DNA from: Adiantum capillus-veneris
Lineage: Eukaryota; Streptophyta; Polypodiopsida; Polypodiales; Pteridaceae
Assembly: GCA_014529385.2 (NCBI GenBank)
Contig: CM043965.1
Span: forward strand, 62,949,933-63,013,932
Length of the DNA: 64,000 nt
Direction: 5' to 3'
The translations under genes and the position numbers were made by a program. Positions 10,915-23,323 of the stretch are shown piece by piece. The notes under the pieces are model-generated. The model saw only the letters and a list, made by a program, of their open reading frames with translations. It did no database searches and had not been told where the DNA came from. How positions within the stretch are numbered: the first letter of the stretch is position 1; every line of letters begins with the position of its first letter.

Positions 10915-13298
10915 TGATAGCCGTTTTTTCGGCTCTTTGTAATTGCCACAGTGAGTTACCTCACCCTACCAAAATCACCCAAACACTGTGGCTATCCCTA
11001 CCATTTCACTGTACATAGGCGTGCGTGAGTCACGGGACTTTTCCCATATCTTCTTAAAAACCCTCAGCTAGCTAGTCACTGGGCTAGGTGAGCCAAAAAA
11101 AAAAAAAAAAATAATAAAAAATAAAAGTATATTATGGCCTCTTTGTGTGTAAATATTTCATTGTATATATGGCCTAAATATAGGGATTTTTTATAATTAT
11201 TTTGGTATTTTATTTAAATATTTCTACTTAGGTGTGTGTTTTATTAAACCTATGTACAGCTTCTTTCATCCTCTTACACCATAATTATATTTTTTTATTT
11301 TTATTTTTTGCCAATATGTACATACTCTAACCTCATATTTTTCCTTTATACAAATCACTCCTACATTTTCACCCTCACCCTCGTGAAAACAAAAAATTGA
11401 TTTCTACTCATTGGTTACTTTAATTTAATTATTTACTTGCATACCTTTTCCTCTTTCACCCAAAATAATTCAAGGAGGGACCATATCATATGATTCCAAT
11501 ATCTTTCCATATCCATAACTCCTCCATATTTTTATTATTATTTTTACTCATTATTCTAACACCATGTGCTCATTGAGCTAAAGTCCATGAATAGTCCATA
11601 CACTAGTCCCACCATGTATATATTTCTTATTTCACCAATAATCCTCCTCCATGCATGGGTCAAGGGCAACTTGAATGCTTTGTATTTTAATATGACAAAG
11701 GAGGGGCTCACTCTTGGATGCATTGTACAAATTCAACAAAGGAGGGGACCACTAAAAGACTTTTGCAGGCCTAAAAAACAGGCTTTTTGGTGAGAATTTT
11801 GGCACCTATCTCCACTCCGAATTTGGAGTGGTGGTCAAAAGAGAAAATGTAGCCCACGCTCTAAATAATCACCCCAAATTTTTTCATGATTTTTGGAGCT
11901 ACCAATTGTGAGCTATGATTTTTTTAGTGGACCCCAGTTTTCCCATGCTATGCAGCCACACTCTCTCTTCCACTTTATCATTTTCCTCTTTCACACACAC
12001 TTCTCCACTCATCATCCCCATCTCTCTCACCACTCCTCTCTGCACACTACTCACCTTCTCCTCAACCTTGAAGAATAAGAGAAACCATGGTGAACTCATA
12101 CCTCCCACACACAATTCCATTCCAAAATTGACCACCTAGTCTCATTTTTCCTCCTCCAAATTACCCATATCTATCAAAAAACCACAAAATTCAGCCTCTT
12201 CTCTTAAAAGACAGCATCATGGTGGTTGATTACTCAGCTTCAATTACCTTGTCTCTCAAGGAAGGTCAAGAGTGGAGAAAAAATGTACCGTCAAAGCTAG
12301 TGGACCGTCAACAAGCGTCAAAATTGGCCCTACTCAAGACACTTGGAGCATCAACCTTGTAAGAAATCCACCTTTTCTTACCTCTTGAGAGTTTTTCTTC
12401 CTTATTTGTATCCTACATGGATACTCCCATTGTAAATATTCAATTCCATTTGTAAATTAATACTAACTCTACTAACACTAACCCACTATGGAAAGTCCTA
12501 TCACCTCCATTTCTCTCCTCTCTCTTTCCCCACCAACTTCTTGATAGTTCCAAGCAAAAGAAATTAGATAAATTGCTGAAAATCTAACCCAACCATGGTT
12601 AGAGGAGTAACCCTAGCCTTCAAAATTGCTATAAAAGGAGGGTGTAGCTAGCATAAAAGGGGGGAAGCCATAAGCAAGAGCACTATGCTATAGCTTGAGA
12701 AGCCAAGCTCAACCTCTCTAGAAGGAGCTCTTGAGTGGAAGCTCATTGTCTTATGCATATGCATGTGTTGTAATAGGGGATTAGCAAGGGAAATCTATGC
12801 CATTGTAAGAGAGAGAGTGATCATTCAATTGAGAGTAGGAAATCTATCATTTCTCCTACTAGTGTAAGCCCAACATTCGCTAAATCAAGGAGGGTGGATT
12901 TGGACTAATCTTGGATATTTTGTCTCCCTTTCCAACGTGAAGTAATGGACAACAATGATGCGTAAGTGTCTTGGTTTTTTTTTAAGTTCTTGATAGCTTG
13001 TCTCTGGTGTTGTCATCAATCTAGCCATAAATCCCACATACTGTAAGAGGGCGACAGGGTGGAGAGGACTCCCCTGGCCTTAAGACAGTGATTGGGGTGG
13101 CTTTTCTAGTGATGTGTTGTGGTGAAATTTACGCAAGCTATGTTGAACAAGTACTAATCTCACTTTGATTTGTCATGACAGATTTATAAGAAGGTATTAA
13201 TGCAACAAGCACCCCCTCCCCCTTTCTCTCTCTTTCTTAAATATATAGTTGTGTTTTCTTGATCATCGCCGATACGTTTCAAAGCAGCCCGAGCACTA

Positions 13299-13336
<38 letters not shown>

Positions 13337-13611
13337 TATCTCTCTCTCTCGTGTTTTAGTGTGTGAGAGTATTCCATTGGTGTTAGGGTTAGTGTAATTC
13401 CTTGCTTGTTTGTGGGTTGCTCTAACGATTCTTCTCTTTTGCGTCCTAGTTCGCTCTTAAACTAGGTGGTGCCCCTTGTGTAGTTGGGATTTGGCGGTGG
13501 GTTTGTTGTTTCGGTTTGTGTTGTGTTGTGCCCCAGCCCCATTGAGCATCACGGGAGCCTTGAAGGGTGTTTAGAGGCCACTCTTCTTGTTGCCCGCCCC
13601 GGACCGCCTCA
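10915..13611 (+). repeat. 5' LTR of element B
   Basis: It runs from TGATAGCCG to ACCGCCTCA. It includes a poly-A/AT-rich first third, a TATA box at 12630, and a CT/TATC tract of about 50 bp near 13300-13350. The short ORFs inside it (for example 11893-12139) recur identically in the other LTR and have no recognisable domain, so I do not call them genes. Confidence 0.95.
12630..12637 (+). promoter_or_regulatory. TATA box of the element B 5' LTR
   Basis: TATAAAAG lies 975 bp before the LTR end, in a GC-richer context. A second ATAAAAGG follows 20 bases later. The same arrangement is present in the right LTR at 22294. RNA of the element would start a short distance downstream. Confidence 0.6.
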
Positions 13612-13635
13612 AATTGGTGCCCCCACTGAGGACGG
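13612..13635 (+). promoter_or_regulatory. Primer binding site of element B
   Basis: Directly after the LTR comes AATTGGTGCCCCCACTGAGG, then ACGG. Its shape (TTGGTG...CTG-GGAC) resembles the primer sites I remember for Tat/Ogre elements, but I cannot assign the tRNA with certainty. Confidence 0.6.
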
Positions 13636-13685
13636 CTTGTGTATTTTTGTGTAGAATCAACCTTTAGCATAGTCAAGTAGTGTGC

Positions 13686-13898
13686 ATGAATCACGAAGAT
13701 TTGTATGATCCCTTCATTCCCATTGCAAGGCAAAAGGTACACATAATTGTTAGTACTAAGTTGCAATTTCAACGTGTCATTCGTAGAATTTTAGGTCCTC
13801 TTAGGTTGGCCGAGATAAACGCTTCAGTAAATCCTTTTATTTTGCCTCTCATTAGGTACGACCTTAGTTTGGACGTCTATATTTTTGTTTTGTTTTAA
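13686..13898 (+). CDS. Element B accessory ORF 1a (about 70 aa, unknown)
   Basis: This is the first of four small frames between the primer site and gag. It starts at ATG 13686 (an upstream GTG would add two residues). It is basic in the middle (FQRVIRRILGPLRLAEI) and ends in a hydrophobic tail DVYIFVLF. It is a paralogue of ORF 1b just downstream: both share NPxILPLIxY, S(L/F)DV and a tail of the form (I/V)F(V/I)LF. No known domain is recognised. An AG/GTACG sequence at about 13855 could serve as a 5' splice site, so this may instead be a first exon joined to a later frame. Confidence 0.5.
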   Translation: MNHEDLYDPFIPIARQKVHIIVSTKLQFQRVIRRILGPLRLAEINASVNPFILPLIRYDLSLDVYIFVLF

Positions 13899-13919
13899 GC
13901 ATTAGGACATGCATAGGCC

Positions 13920-14138
13920 ATGGATAATGGCCCAGGAATAGAGGTTTTTCCCTTTCATTTTACTCCACACATTAGAATAAACGTTGCAATTAGTAGAAAG
14001 ATCCATTTTCAACAACGAATGGTGTTCATGTTTGGTGCCCAAAGAGCAGGAGAAATTCTTGCATCACCAAACCCTGTCATTCTACCTCTCATCAACTACC
14101 ACACTTCTTTTGATGTACATGTGTTCATTTTATTTTAA
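13920..14138 (+). CDS. Element B accessory ORF 1b (72 aa, unknown, paralogue of 1a)
   Basis: It starts at ATG 13920, 21 bases after the stop of ORF 1a. It shares with 1a the pattern RxxxxxxRKIxFQ, a GAQRAGEILAS segment matching GPLRLAEINAS, NPVILPLINY and the tail DVHVFILF. The conservation of this pattern despite strong divergence suggests selection on a short protein, not random open frame. There is no recognisable fold. Its position before gag is where Ogre-type elements carry an extra ORF. Confidence 0.5.
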   Translation: MDNGPGIEVFPFHFTPHIRINVAISRKIHFQQRMVFMFGAQRAGEILASPNPVILPLINYHTSFDVHVFILF

Positions 14139-14172
14139 AATGAAGTGCAGCCCGGCAAAGTAGTGTGTATGT

Positions 14173-14718
14173 TTGTTTTTTCTTTGTCCAAGTTGTTACA
14201 AGAAACAAAAAACGATCATTTGTTCTAACTGGGAATGTGTGTGCAGTGAAAGTTCAATCCTTAGAGATCTAGCTCTATTACCAATTGAGTTGCAGGAGCA
14301 AGTAGTAAGGCGTCTCCCTCATAACAAGAGGGTGGTGAAGTTAAGACGGAAGGTCCTACGCGTGGATTCCATTTTCCTCTTGTTGTTGGGCACTAAGGAA
14401 GACCGCGCATTCATCCAACTAGTGTGTGCCCTAAGATTGGTAAATAGAGTGAAATTTGGCGTTTGGCGAGTGCATTTCACCATTGAGGAAGACTCTTCAG
14501 GAAACTTGCGGCCAGAGTTCATGCTTCATAGACTCACATTTGGTGAATTTTTCCCTCATTTGCGTCTTATTAATAGTCTTCCTTTCGCTTTCAACAAAGG
14601 AGATAGGGAGCTATTCAGAGCTTGTCTTAATAAAGAGAGCATAGAGAAGATTGCAAATTTGTATAAATTCTCATCCTTCTCTACTTTCTATGACACTTTG
14701 TTCATAGAGACATTGTAA
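14173..14718 (+). CDS. Element B accessory ORF 2a (F-box-like motif, unknown)
   Basis: The open frame codes for about 180 residues. It lacks an in-frame ATG near its start and has a plausible 3' splice site (TGTGTGTGCAG at about 14246), so it may be a downstream exon. Near the N-terminus LLPIELQEQVVRRLPHNKRV resembles the first helix pair of an F-box. Later come FIQLVCALRLVNRVKFGVW, HRLTFGEFFPHLRLINSLPF and FNKGDRELF. ORF 2b repeats this whole plan. F-box proteins recruit targets to SCF ubiquitin ligases; the assignment rests only on pattern resemblance and should be treated as weak. Confidence 0.5.
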   Translation: MFFLCPSCYKKQKTIICSNWECVCSESSILRDLALLPIELQEQVVRRLPHNKRVVKLRRKVLRVDSIFLLLLGTKEDRAFIQLVCALRLVNRVKFGVWRVHFTIEEDSSGNLRPEFMLHRLTFGEFFPHLRLINSLPFAFNKGDRELFRACLNKESIEKIANLYKFSSFSTFYDTLFIETL

Positions 14719-14764
14719 ATCTCTTTATGCTTTTGAATGATTTAACCATAATCCTAAGGAGTTT

Positions 14765-15223
14765 TTGTCCAGGAATTTTGTAGCACAAGTGGAGTCTTTA
14801 AATCTTGCAAACTTGATCGGACTTGATGAGGATGTTCTTTATGAAATTGTGAGAAGGTTGCCTCACTCCGACTGTGTGGAACTCGAAGGAAAGGAGCTCC
14901 TAGTCAATTGCTACTTTCTCACGGCCTTCGACGAGCATGAAGATCTAGTTTTTATACAAACCGCTTGTGCATTGGGAATTGTAGAGCAAGTGCAATTTAT
15001 CACTTGGGACGTGGTTGCTCTTTTGGATCCAGAAAATGAAGTTCTAGAGATTTCTGTTTATCGCCTTAGCTTTGAAGAATTTCAACCCTTCTTAGAGCTC
15101 ATCAATAGTCTACCCTTTTGTTTTGATCAAACAAATCGAGACCTTATTGAAGCTTTGATAGCTGAAGAAGAAAACCTAGAGTGGTATTTTCTCACTTCTT
15201 CATTTGCAGGCGAGTGGTTCTAG
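14765..15223 (+). CDS. Element B accessory ORF 2b (paralogue of 2a)
   Basis: This frame of about 150 residues follows 2a by 46 bases and ends 50 bases before gag. It shares with 2a the F-box-like YEIVRRLPHSDCVEL segment, the block FIQTACALGIVEQVQFITW, and YRLSFEEFQPFLELINSLPF followed by FDQTNRDL. The first codon of the open stretch is TTG, just after a GTCCAG that could be a splice acceptor, so translation may depend on splicing from upstream. No transmembrane segment or signal peptide is seen. Function is unknown. Confidence 0.5.
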   Translation: MSRNFVAQVESLNLANLIGLDEDVLYEIVRRLPHSDCVELEGKELLVNCYFLTAFDEHEDLVFIQTACALGIVEQVQFITWDVVALLDPENEVLEISVYRLSFEEFQPFLELINSLPFCFDQTNRDLIEALIAEEENLEWYFLTSSFAGEWF

Positions 15224-15272
15224 ATCTCTATTGTATCCCTTATTGTAACTCGTATTGTAATCTTTCATAATA

Positions 15273-18200
15273 ATGGAGAGCCAACGCCAAATGTCTGGAT
15301 ATCCTCTTTTCTTTGGAGAGCCTGGAGAGGATGCAGAATTATTTTTAGCAAATTTCAAGATGTCTTGCCGTATCAAGAGGATAGTAACCGATCAAGAACG
15401 TGTAGAAATGTTTGAGGTGGTCCTTAGGAAAGATTCTAGTACTTGGTTTGACTCTTTGCCTGAGGAAGTTAAGGGGAATTACACAGAAGTTTTGAATCGT
15501 TTTAAGAGATACTTCTTTGATCCCCAAAACACTCAAAAACTATGGCAAGACATTGTTTCTCATAAGCAAAAAGACTTAGATGACTACTACTTGTACAAGC
15601 AAGAGTTTCTACGTCTTTGGGCTCTATGGATACGAAATGTTACTAACCCTGGTGATGGTGCAGAATTTTTAAAGAAGGAGAGGTTCATAGCCGGACTCTT
15701 TCCTGACCTTAAGGTAAAAGTTGAGGCGGGTGCACCTGCTACTTTTGATGCAGCTGAAACTAGGGCTGCTGAGAAGTATAGGAAACTCAAGTGCTTAAGG
15801 GGAGAGGTTCCAATAGAAGGTCTTAGACCCAAAGGTAAGTCACAAGCATCAACATCAAGGGAGCTTCCTGAGGTAACGGCGGAAGTAATTGAGAAGTTAA
15901 ACGAATCTTTAAGCAGCCTGTCAATTCACCTTGCACAAGTTGTAGGTCCAAAGGGACAAGCAAAGAAGTCTGAAGAGCGAGATCCACGACCTAGGAGAGT
16001 CTTGCAATGTTGGAATTGCGGAGAGTCTGGACATGGGATGTATAATTGTCCTTGGCCCCGTGGGGAGCCAGGGAGGCCTAACTTGAATTACCCAGTGATG
16101 AATGCAGGTGAAGGAACTGGTCAACAACCAAGGCTTCTACAAAGGCCAAATGGACCAAGACCACCTCCACAAGGGGTAGAAGGAGTTCCACCTTTGCCAG
16201 ATCCAAATGTGCATGTGGTAGAGGTGACAAATTCAAATGAGGTTGACATGGAAGCCAATGGAATTAAGCGTGGCCGAGGAAAAGGTAAAGAGAAAGAAGG
16301 AGTCACATCACAGAGTGACCATGGACAAGGCAAGAAGGCAAAGGGAACCAAGGAAACCAAGAGGACTCGACGTCGTATCAACCTCCAAGACTTCCCTCTT
16401 GGACATGGTATGGCTCCGTACAACTTGTTGGAAGACATGAGAGGTAAGGGTCCTGATATTTCATGGCCTCAATTTCTTGCATTATGTCCACAAGTTAGGA
16501 GGGATTTAACAAGGGCAGTTAGCACTAGGAGAAAGGTAAAAGAGAGTGTGCCTGTTGTAAAAATTGCACAAGCTGAAATGAATGAGGACATTACACCGGT
16601 GCTAGACTGTTACATCAAAGGGAGATTGGTTAGGAAAGGTCTAGTGGATGGGGGTGCACAAATTTGCATCATGACAGAGGGACTCATGCAAAAACTAGGC
16701 ATGCACATCCATGAGACACCTGAAATTAGGGTCAAGATGGCAAACAATAGCAAGGCTAGGTGCGTAGGCATTTGTAAAAATGTTTTTGTGGAGGCCTTTG
16801 GCATTAAGAAGGCAGTGGATTTCTATGTCATGTCTACCAAGGGAAATGGTTACCCATTTATCCTAGGAAGACCATGGCTAATGAAAATGCGAGCTTTGCA
16901 GGATTGGGAGAGTGGAAAGCTAATTTGCAGGAATGACAATCACAAGAAGGTTGTCTTTGACATGAAGGAGCAACGCCAAGAGGAGCTCCATGAAGAATCA
17001 TCTCAAAGTGAGACGGAAGAAGGTTGGACCGATAGCACTTCAGAAGAAGAAAGTAGCGGCAGCATTACTGAAGAGGAGTCTTCCATCGAAGTCATGGGGG
17101 TAAGGTTTAAGCCAAGCAACCAAGAGACCTCTTGTCAAGGCTTGGAGGAGGTAGGTCCTCAAGAGAACGAAGGTGATCAAGATGAAGGGATGCTGGAAGG
17201 TATGCTATCAACAACACTTACAAAGGATGAAAGAGAGGAGTTCAAATGTGTGCTAAGGAAGTTTCCTAGGCTTTTTGCTAAAGACTACACCGATGTGCGT
17301 GGAGTAGATGCTGTTCAACACAAAATTGAGTTGAAGCCAGAGGCCACACCTAAGGCTCAGAAGCTACGAAGGCTAGGAGTTATAAAGGAGCAGGCTCTGC
17401 TCAAGGAGGTAAGAGAGCTTCTAACAGCAGGTTTCATTTATCCAGTGGAGAATTCAGAGTGGGTCTCTCCTGTTGTTGTCACTCCTAAGAAAAACGGAAA
17501 GAGGAGGGTGTGTGTGGATTACCATCCACTCAATGAGGCAACAAAAAGAGATCACTTTCCCCTCCCATTTCAGGATGAGATACTAAATGAGGTAGCTGGT
17601 CATGAGAAGTACACTGTGTGTGATGGCTACTCAGGCTACTTTCAAATAGGTATCGCATTGGAAGATCAATTGAAAACAACCTTTATCACTCCTTGGGGTT
17701 GTTATGCTTTTAGAGTCATGCCATTTGGTCTGACAAATGCTCCTGCAACATTCCAACGTTTCATGAACATGGTGTTTCAAGCATTCTTTGGAAAGTCAAT
17801 TAGGGTGTTCATTGATGATTTCTGCATTTATAGCTCAAAATCATTGCATCTACAAAGGGTAGAAGAAGGTTTAAAGAAGCTCTACGACATGGGAGGTCAA
17901 CTCAACCCCGACAAGTGCCACATAGGTGAGGATGAAGTGATCTTGCTCGGTCACAAGGTTTCCTATAAAGGCATTGAGGTGGATCCTTCAAAGGCAAAGG
18001 CTCTTATTGAGCTCCCATCACCGAAGAGTCTTAAGGAGGTCATCTCTTTCATTCAGAAGGTGAAGTATATGTCACGCTTCATTCACTTAGCCTCGGAGTT
18101 GCTTCATCCTTTGCAAAAGTTGACACAACAAGTAGAATTTGCATGGTCTGATGAGCTTGAAGAGTATTTTTGTAACATTAAAGTCATTTTGTCAGAGCTA

Positions 18201-18734
18201 CCAACACTCATGCCTCCTTGTTGGGAGTACACATTCTTTGTTAGCTCTAGTGTTGGAAGGGAAACAATTGGTGCTGTGTTGCTACAACAAGATCCCCACA
18301 GTACAAGGATGCGACCCATCTACTTTGCTAGTAGGGTCATGAATGCTTTGGAGAGAGACTACACAGAAGCAGAACTCATGATGCTTTCTCTCATGTTTGC
18401 GGTGAGAAAGTTTAGATCCTACCTACTACCAAAACCTTTTGTAATTCTCACTGCAGAAAATTTGTTCCCTTGGGTGTCATCTCAAATGAATCTTAGTACT
18501 AGGATCTCAAAGTGGATTATGGAGTTGCAAGAGTTCCAATACTCTTTCAAGGTAGAAGATAGTGTGCGTGCACAATTGGCAGGGATTCTCACTTATAGGG
18601 TACATGAGAAGGAAATTAAGGTGCCTCAAGTAAAGACCCTACCATTGCCACCACCAAAAAGTATTCCAATGCTTTTACCTTGTTCTTTGATGGAGCTTTT
18701 CGTCGAGCCACAGGGAAAGCAGGGGGAGGGCTAG
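15273..18734 (+). CDS. gag-pol: Element B gag-protease-RT-RNase H polyprotein (1153 aa)
   Basis: The frame starts at ATG 15273. Residues 1-180 are a retrotransposon gag (SSTWFDSLPEEV, FKRYFFDP). A zinc knuckle CWNCGESGHGMYNC lies near residue 245. A retroviral aspartic protease follows (residues about 440-560): VDGGAQICIM and PFILGRPWL. Its active site reads D-G-G where D-S/T-G is usual. RT spans about 720-920 with WVSPVVVTPKKNGKRRVCVDY, MPFGLTNAPATFQ and the catalytic FIDDF at 17808-17822. The RNase H after it is degenerate: the first Asp is replaced (FFVSSS) and the later LTD is LTA. The frame overlaps the next one by 55 bases in the -1 register, so pol is completed by frameshifting, splicing, or after a one-base mutation. 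Confidence 0.92.
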   Translation: MESQRQMSGYPLFFGEPGEDAELFLANFKMSCRIKRIVTDQERVEMFEVVLRKDSSTWFDSLPEEVKGNYTEVLNRFKRYFFDPQNTQKLWQDIVSHKQKDLDDYYLYKQEFLRLWALWIRNVTNPGDGAEFLKKERFIAGLFPDLKVKVEAGAPATFDAAETRAAEKYRKLKCLRGEVPIEGLRPKGKSQASTSRELPEVTAEVIEKLNESLSSLSIHLAQVVGPKGQAKKSEERDPRPRRVLQCWNCGESGHGMYNCPWPRGEPGRPNLNYPVMNAGEGTGQQPRLLQRPNGPRPPPQGVEGVPPLPDPNVHVVEVTNSNEVDMEANGIKRGRGKGKEKEGVTSQSDHGQGKKAKGTKETKRTRRRINLQDFPLGHGMAPYNLLEDMRGKGPDISWPQFLALCPQVRRDLTRAVSTRRKVKESVPVVKIAQAEMNEDITPVLDCYIKGRLVRKGLVDGGAQICIMTEGLMQKLGMHIHETPEIRVKMANNSKARCVGICKNVFVEAFGIKKAVDFYVMSTKGNGYPFILGRPWLMKMRALQDWESGKLICRNDNHKKVVFDMKEQRQEELHEESSQSETEEGWTDSTSEEESSGSITEEESSIEVMGVRFKPSNQETSCQGLEEVGPQENEGDQDEGMLEGMLSTTLTKDEREEFKCVLRKFPRLFAKDYTDVRGVDAVQHKIELKPEATPKAQKLRRLGVIKEQALLKEVRELLTAGFIYPVENSEWVSPVVVTPKKNGKRRVCVDYHPLNEATKRDHFPLPFQDEILNEVAGHEKYTVCDGYSGYFQIGIALEDQLKTTFITPWGCYAFRVMPFGLTNAPATFQRFMNMVFQAFFGKSIRVFIDDFCIYSSKSLHLQRVEEGLKKLYDMGGQLNPDKCHIGEDEVILLGHKVSYKGIEVDPSKAKALIELPSPKSLKEVISFIQKVKYMSRFIHLASELLHPLQKLTQQVEFAWSDELEEYFCNIKVILSELPTLMPPCWEYTFFVSSSVGRETIGAVLLQQDPHSTRMRPIYFASRVMNALERDYTEAELMMLSLMFAVRKFRSYLLPKPFVILTAENLFPWVSSQMNLSTRISKWIMELQEFQYSFKVEDSVRAQLAGILTYRVHEKEIKVPQVKTLPLPPPKSIPMLLPCSLMELFVEPQGKQGEG

Positions 18735-20551
18735 TGTTGCTCAACCCAAGTGGAGAGGTGGTCATGAAAGAGAAGGTCAATCTACCAGGTTCAACTAGCA
18801 ACAATGAAGCAGAATACGACACACTACTTCATGGTTTGAAGATGTGCATTGGCCAAGGGATACAACGCCTCATGGTAAAGGGAGATGCACTTCTCATTGT
18901 TAAACAGATTTTAGGCATTTGGGCATGCAAGAATGAGAGCTTACGGACAAAAGTTCATGCCATTCGTAGATTGTTTAATCAATTTGAAGAAGTGCAACTA
19001 TATCATATTCCTAGGAAACAGAATGAAGATGCTGATTTACTTGCACAACAAGCCGTTGCATGTGTAAAGAAAGAAGTGCAGGTCATCATGGTGGCGGCTG
19101 CTGTGAAGCAACCGAGGTACCAGGGATTGGAGTCATTGGCTCCCATCATTGGCTACATTTTGGAGGGTGAGTTTCCACCAGACTTCACAAAAGCTCAGAA
19201 GAGGAGACTCATGAAGAAGGCAAGCGTATATCTCTTCCTAGAAGGCTCCCTCTATCAAAGAGGGAAGGATCAAGTGTGCAGACGAGTACCAACTATCAAG
19301 GAAATTCCAGCCATTCTAAAAGGTTTGCATGAAGAGGCATGTGGTGGTCATTTTGCCCAAGAATTAACTGTGAAGAAGATTTTGCTTTCGGGGTATGTTT
19401 GGCCAAGTTTGCATGTGGATGTTCAACATTGGTGTAAAAGTTGTCACACTTGTCAGATAAATGGAAATAGAAGGTTGGTGCATGGCCCGAGGCAAATAGT
19501 GCTTGCAAATGGACCCTTTGAAAAGTGGGGCATTGATGCTATGGGTCCTCTGCCTAGGACAAAAAATGGTAAACTCTACATTCTAGTGGCTGTAGACTAT
19601 ATGACTAGGTGGGTGGAAGCACAAAGTGTGGCAAAGGTAAATGAGAAGACAGTGAGCAAATTCGTCTACACTCACATTTGTTGTAGATTTGGCACACCTT
19701 TGGAGATTGTTTCTGATAATGGTCCAGGGTTTAGAAAAGGATTGCTCACAGAAGTTTGTGAAGAGCTTCACATTCTACATCGTCATAGCACACCATACTA
19801 TCCACAGTCAAATGGTTTGGTGGAGAAGGCTAATGGTGTCATTGCAGGAATCATTAGAAAGATGGTGCAAAACAAGACAAAATTATGGGATGACTTCTTG
19901 GATGGTGCCTTGTGGGCATATCGAACCACATATAGGGAAGCCACGGAGTTCACACCATTTCACTTGGTCTATGGTCAAGAGGCTTTGCAGCCTATCGAGC
20001 TCAACATTCCAACAATGCGACTTCATGGCAAAGGAGCACAAGATGATCAAGAGGTATGGATGGATCGACTTCTTACGTTAGTGGAGCTTGAGTGGAAAAG
20101 AGAAGCAGCATATGAGTGCTACAAGAGGAAAGCCACACAAGCGAAAGAAACGCACGACAAGAAACTGAAGGACAAAGGCATCAAGGAAGGAGAGCTTGTG
20201 CTAAGGTATGACAATCGACTTGACAATCGTTTTGATGCCAAGTTTGAAACAAGATGGCAAGGGCCATACATAGTCAAGAAGGCTTTCAATTCAAGTTACT
20301 ATCAGCTTATGGACTTGAATGGTAAAGAGCACTCCAGGAAAGTAAACGGGTATCGCTTGAAGCCCTATTTGAGTCGCCTTCTACCAAAGGATCTACCAAA
20401 GATCTGTCCAAAGGCCGCTGTCTTATGTAAGTATTGTTACATGAAGCATGAGTGTAACTCCAGCCAAAATTCTGAGGGGCTAAACAATGAAGATCTCGTC
20501 AAGGACTCTGAAGCACTCTCTTTGGAAAAGATGCTCTATGATGGTACATGA
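18680..20551 (+). CDS. pol: Element B second RNase H and integrase (623 aa)
   Basis: The frame opens with an archaeal-type RNase H that keeps all acidic positions: FFDGAF, NNEAEY, KGDA and NEDADLLA. Integrase follows. The zinc-binding HHCC is in HEEACGGHFAQ...CKSCHTC; the core has D (WGIDAMG), D (SDNGPGF) and E (NGLVEKANG). The C-terminus has RWQGPYIVKKAFNSS, a GPY/F-like module. Integrase inserts the cDNA into the host chromosome. The additional RNase H, with decay of the first one in the preceding frame, is characteristic of the Tat lineage. Upstream of ATG 18680 the frame is open into the overlap (KYSNAFTLFFDGA), so the natural entry is probably by -1 frameshift near 18653. Confidence 0.92.
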   Translation: MFFDGAFRRATGKAGGGLVLLNPSGEVVMKEKVNLPGSTSNNEAEYDTLLHGLKMCIGQGIQRLMVKGDALLIVKQILGIWACKNESLRTKVHAIRRLFNQFEEVQLYHIPRKQNEDADLLAQQAVACVKKEVQVIMVAAAVKQPRYQGLESLAPIIGYILEGEFPPDFTKAQKRRLMKKASVYLFLEGSLYQRGKDQVCRRVPTIKEIPAILKGLHEEACGGHFAQELTVKKILLSGYVWPSLHVDVQHWCKSCHTCQINGNRRLVHGPRQIVLANGPFEKWGIDAMGPLPRTKNGKLYILVAVDYMTRWVEAQSVAKVNEKTVSKFVYTHICCRFGTPLEIVSDNGPGFRKGLLTEVCEELHILHRHSTPYYPQSNGLVEKANGVIAGIIRKMVQNKTKLWDDFLDGALWAYRTTYREATEFTPFHLVYGQEALQPIELNIPTMRLHGKGAQDDQEVWMDRLLTLVELEWKREAAYECYKRKATQAKETHDKKLKDKGIKEGELVLRYDNRLDNRFDAKFETRWQGPYIVKKAFNSSYYQLMDLNGKEHSRKVNGYRLKPYLSRLLPKDLPKICPKAAVLCKYCYMKHECNSSQNSEGLNNEDLVKDSEALSLEKMLYDGT

Positions 20552-20563
20552 ATATACCATCAT

Positions 20564-20579
20564 CCAGGGGGAGGGCTAA
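20564..20579 (+). promoter_or_regulatory. Polypurine tract of element B
   Basis: CCAGGGGGAGGGCTAA lies immediately before the 3' LTR start TGATAGCCG and 12 bases after the pol stop. Confidence 0.85.
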
Positions 20580-23319
<2,740 letters not shown>

Positions 23320-23323
23320 GTAC

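Noticed and set aside
11566-12139. Small ORFs inside the element B LTR (75, 61 and 74 codons)
   Set aside because: They reappear at 21230-21803 because the LTRs are duplicates; no domain, and three overlap on both strands.
16121-16438. Antisense ORFs under gag-pol of elements B and C (also 44657-45244, 46849-47172)
   Set aside because: Shadows of strongly supported coding frames on the plus strand.
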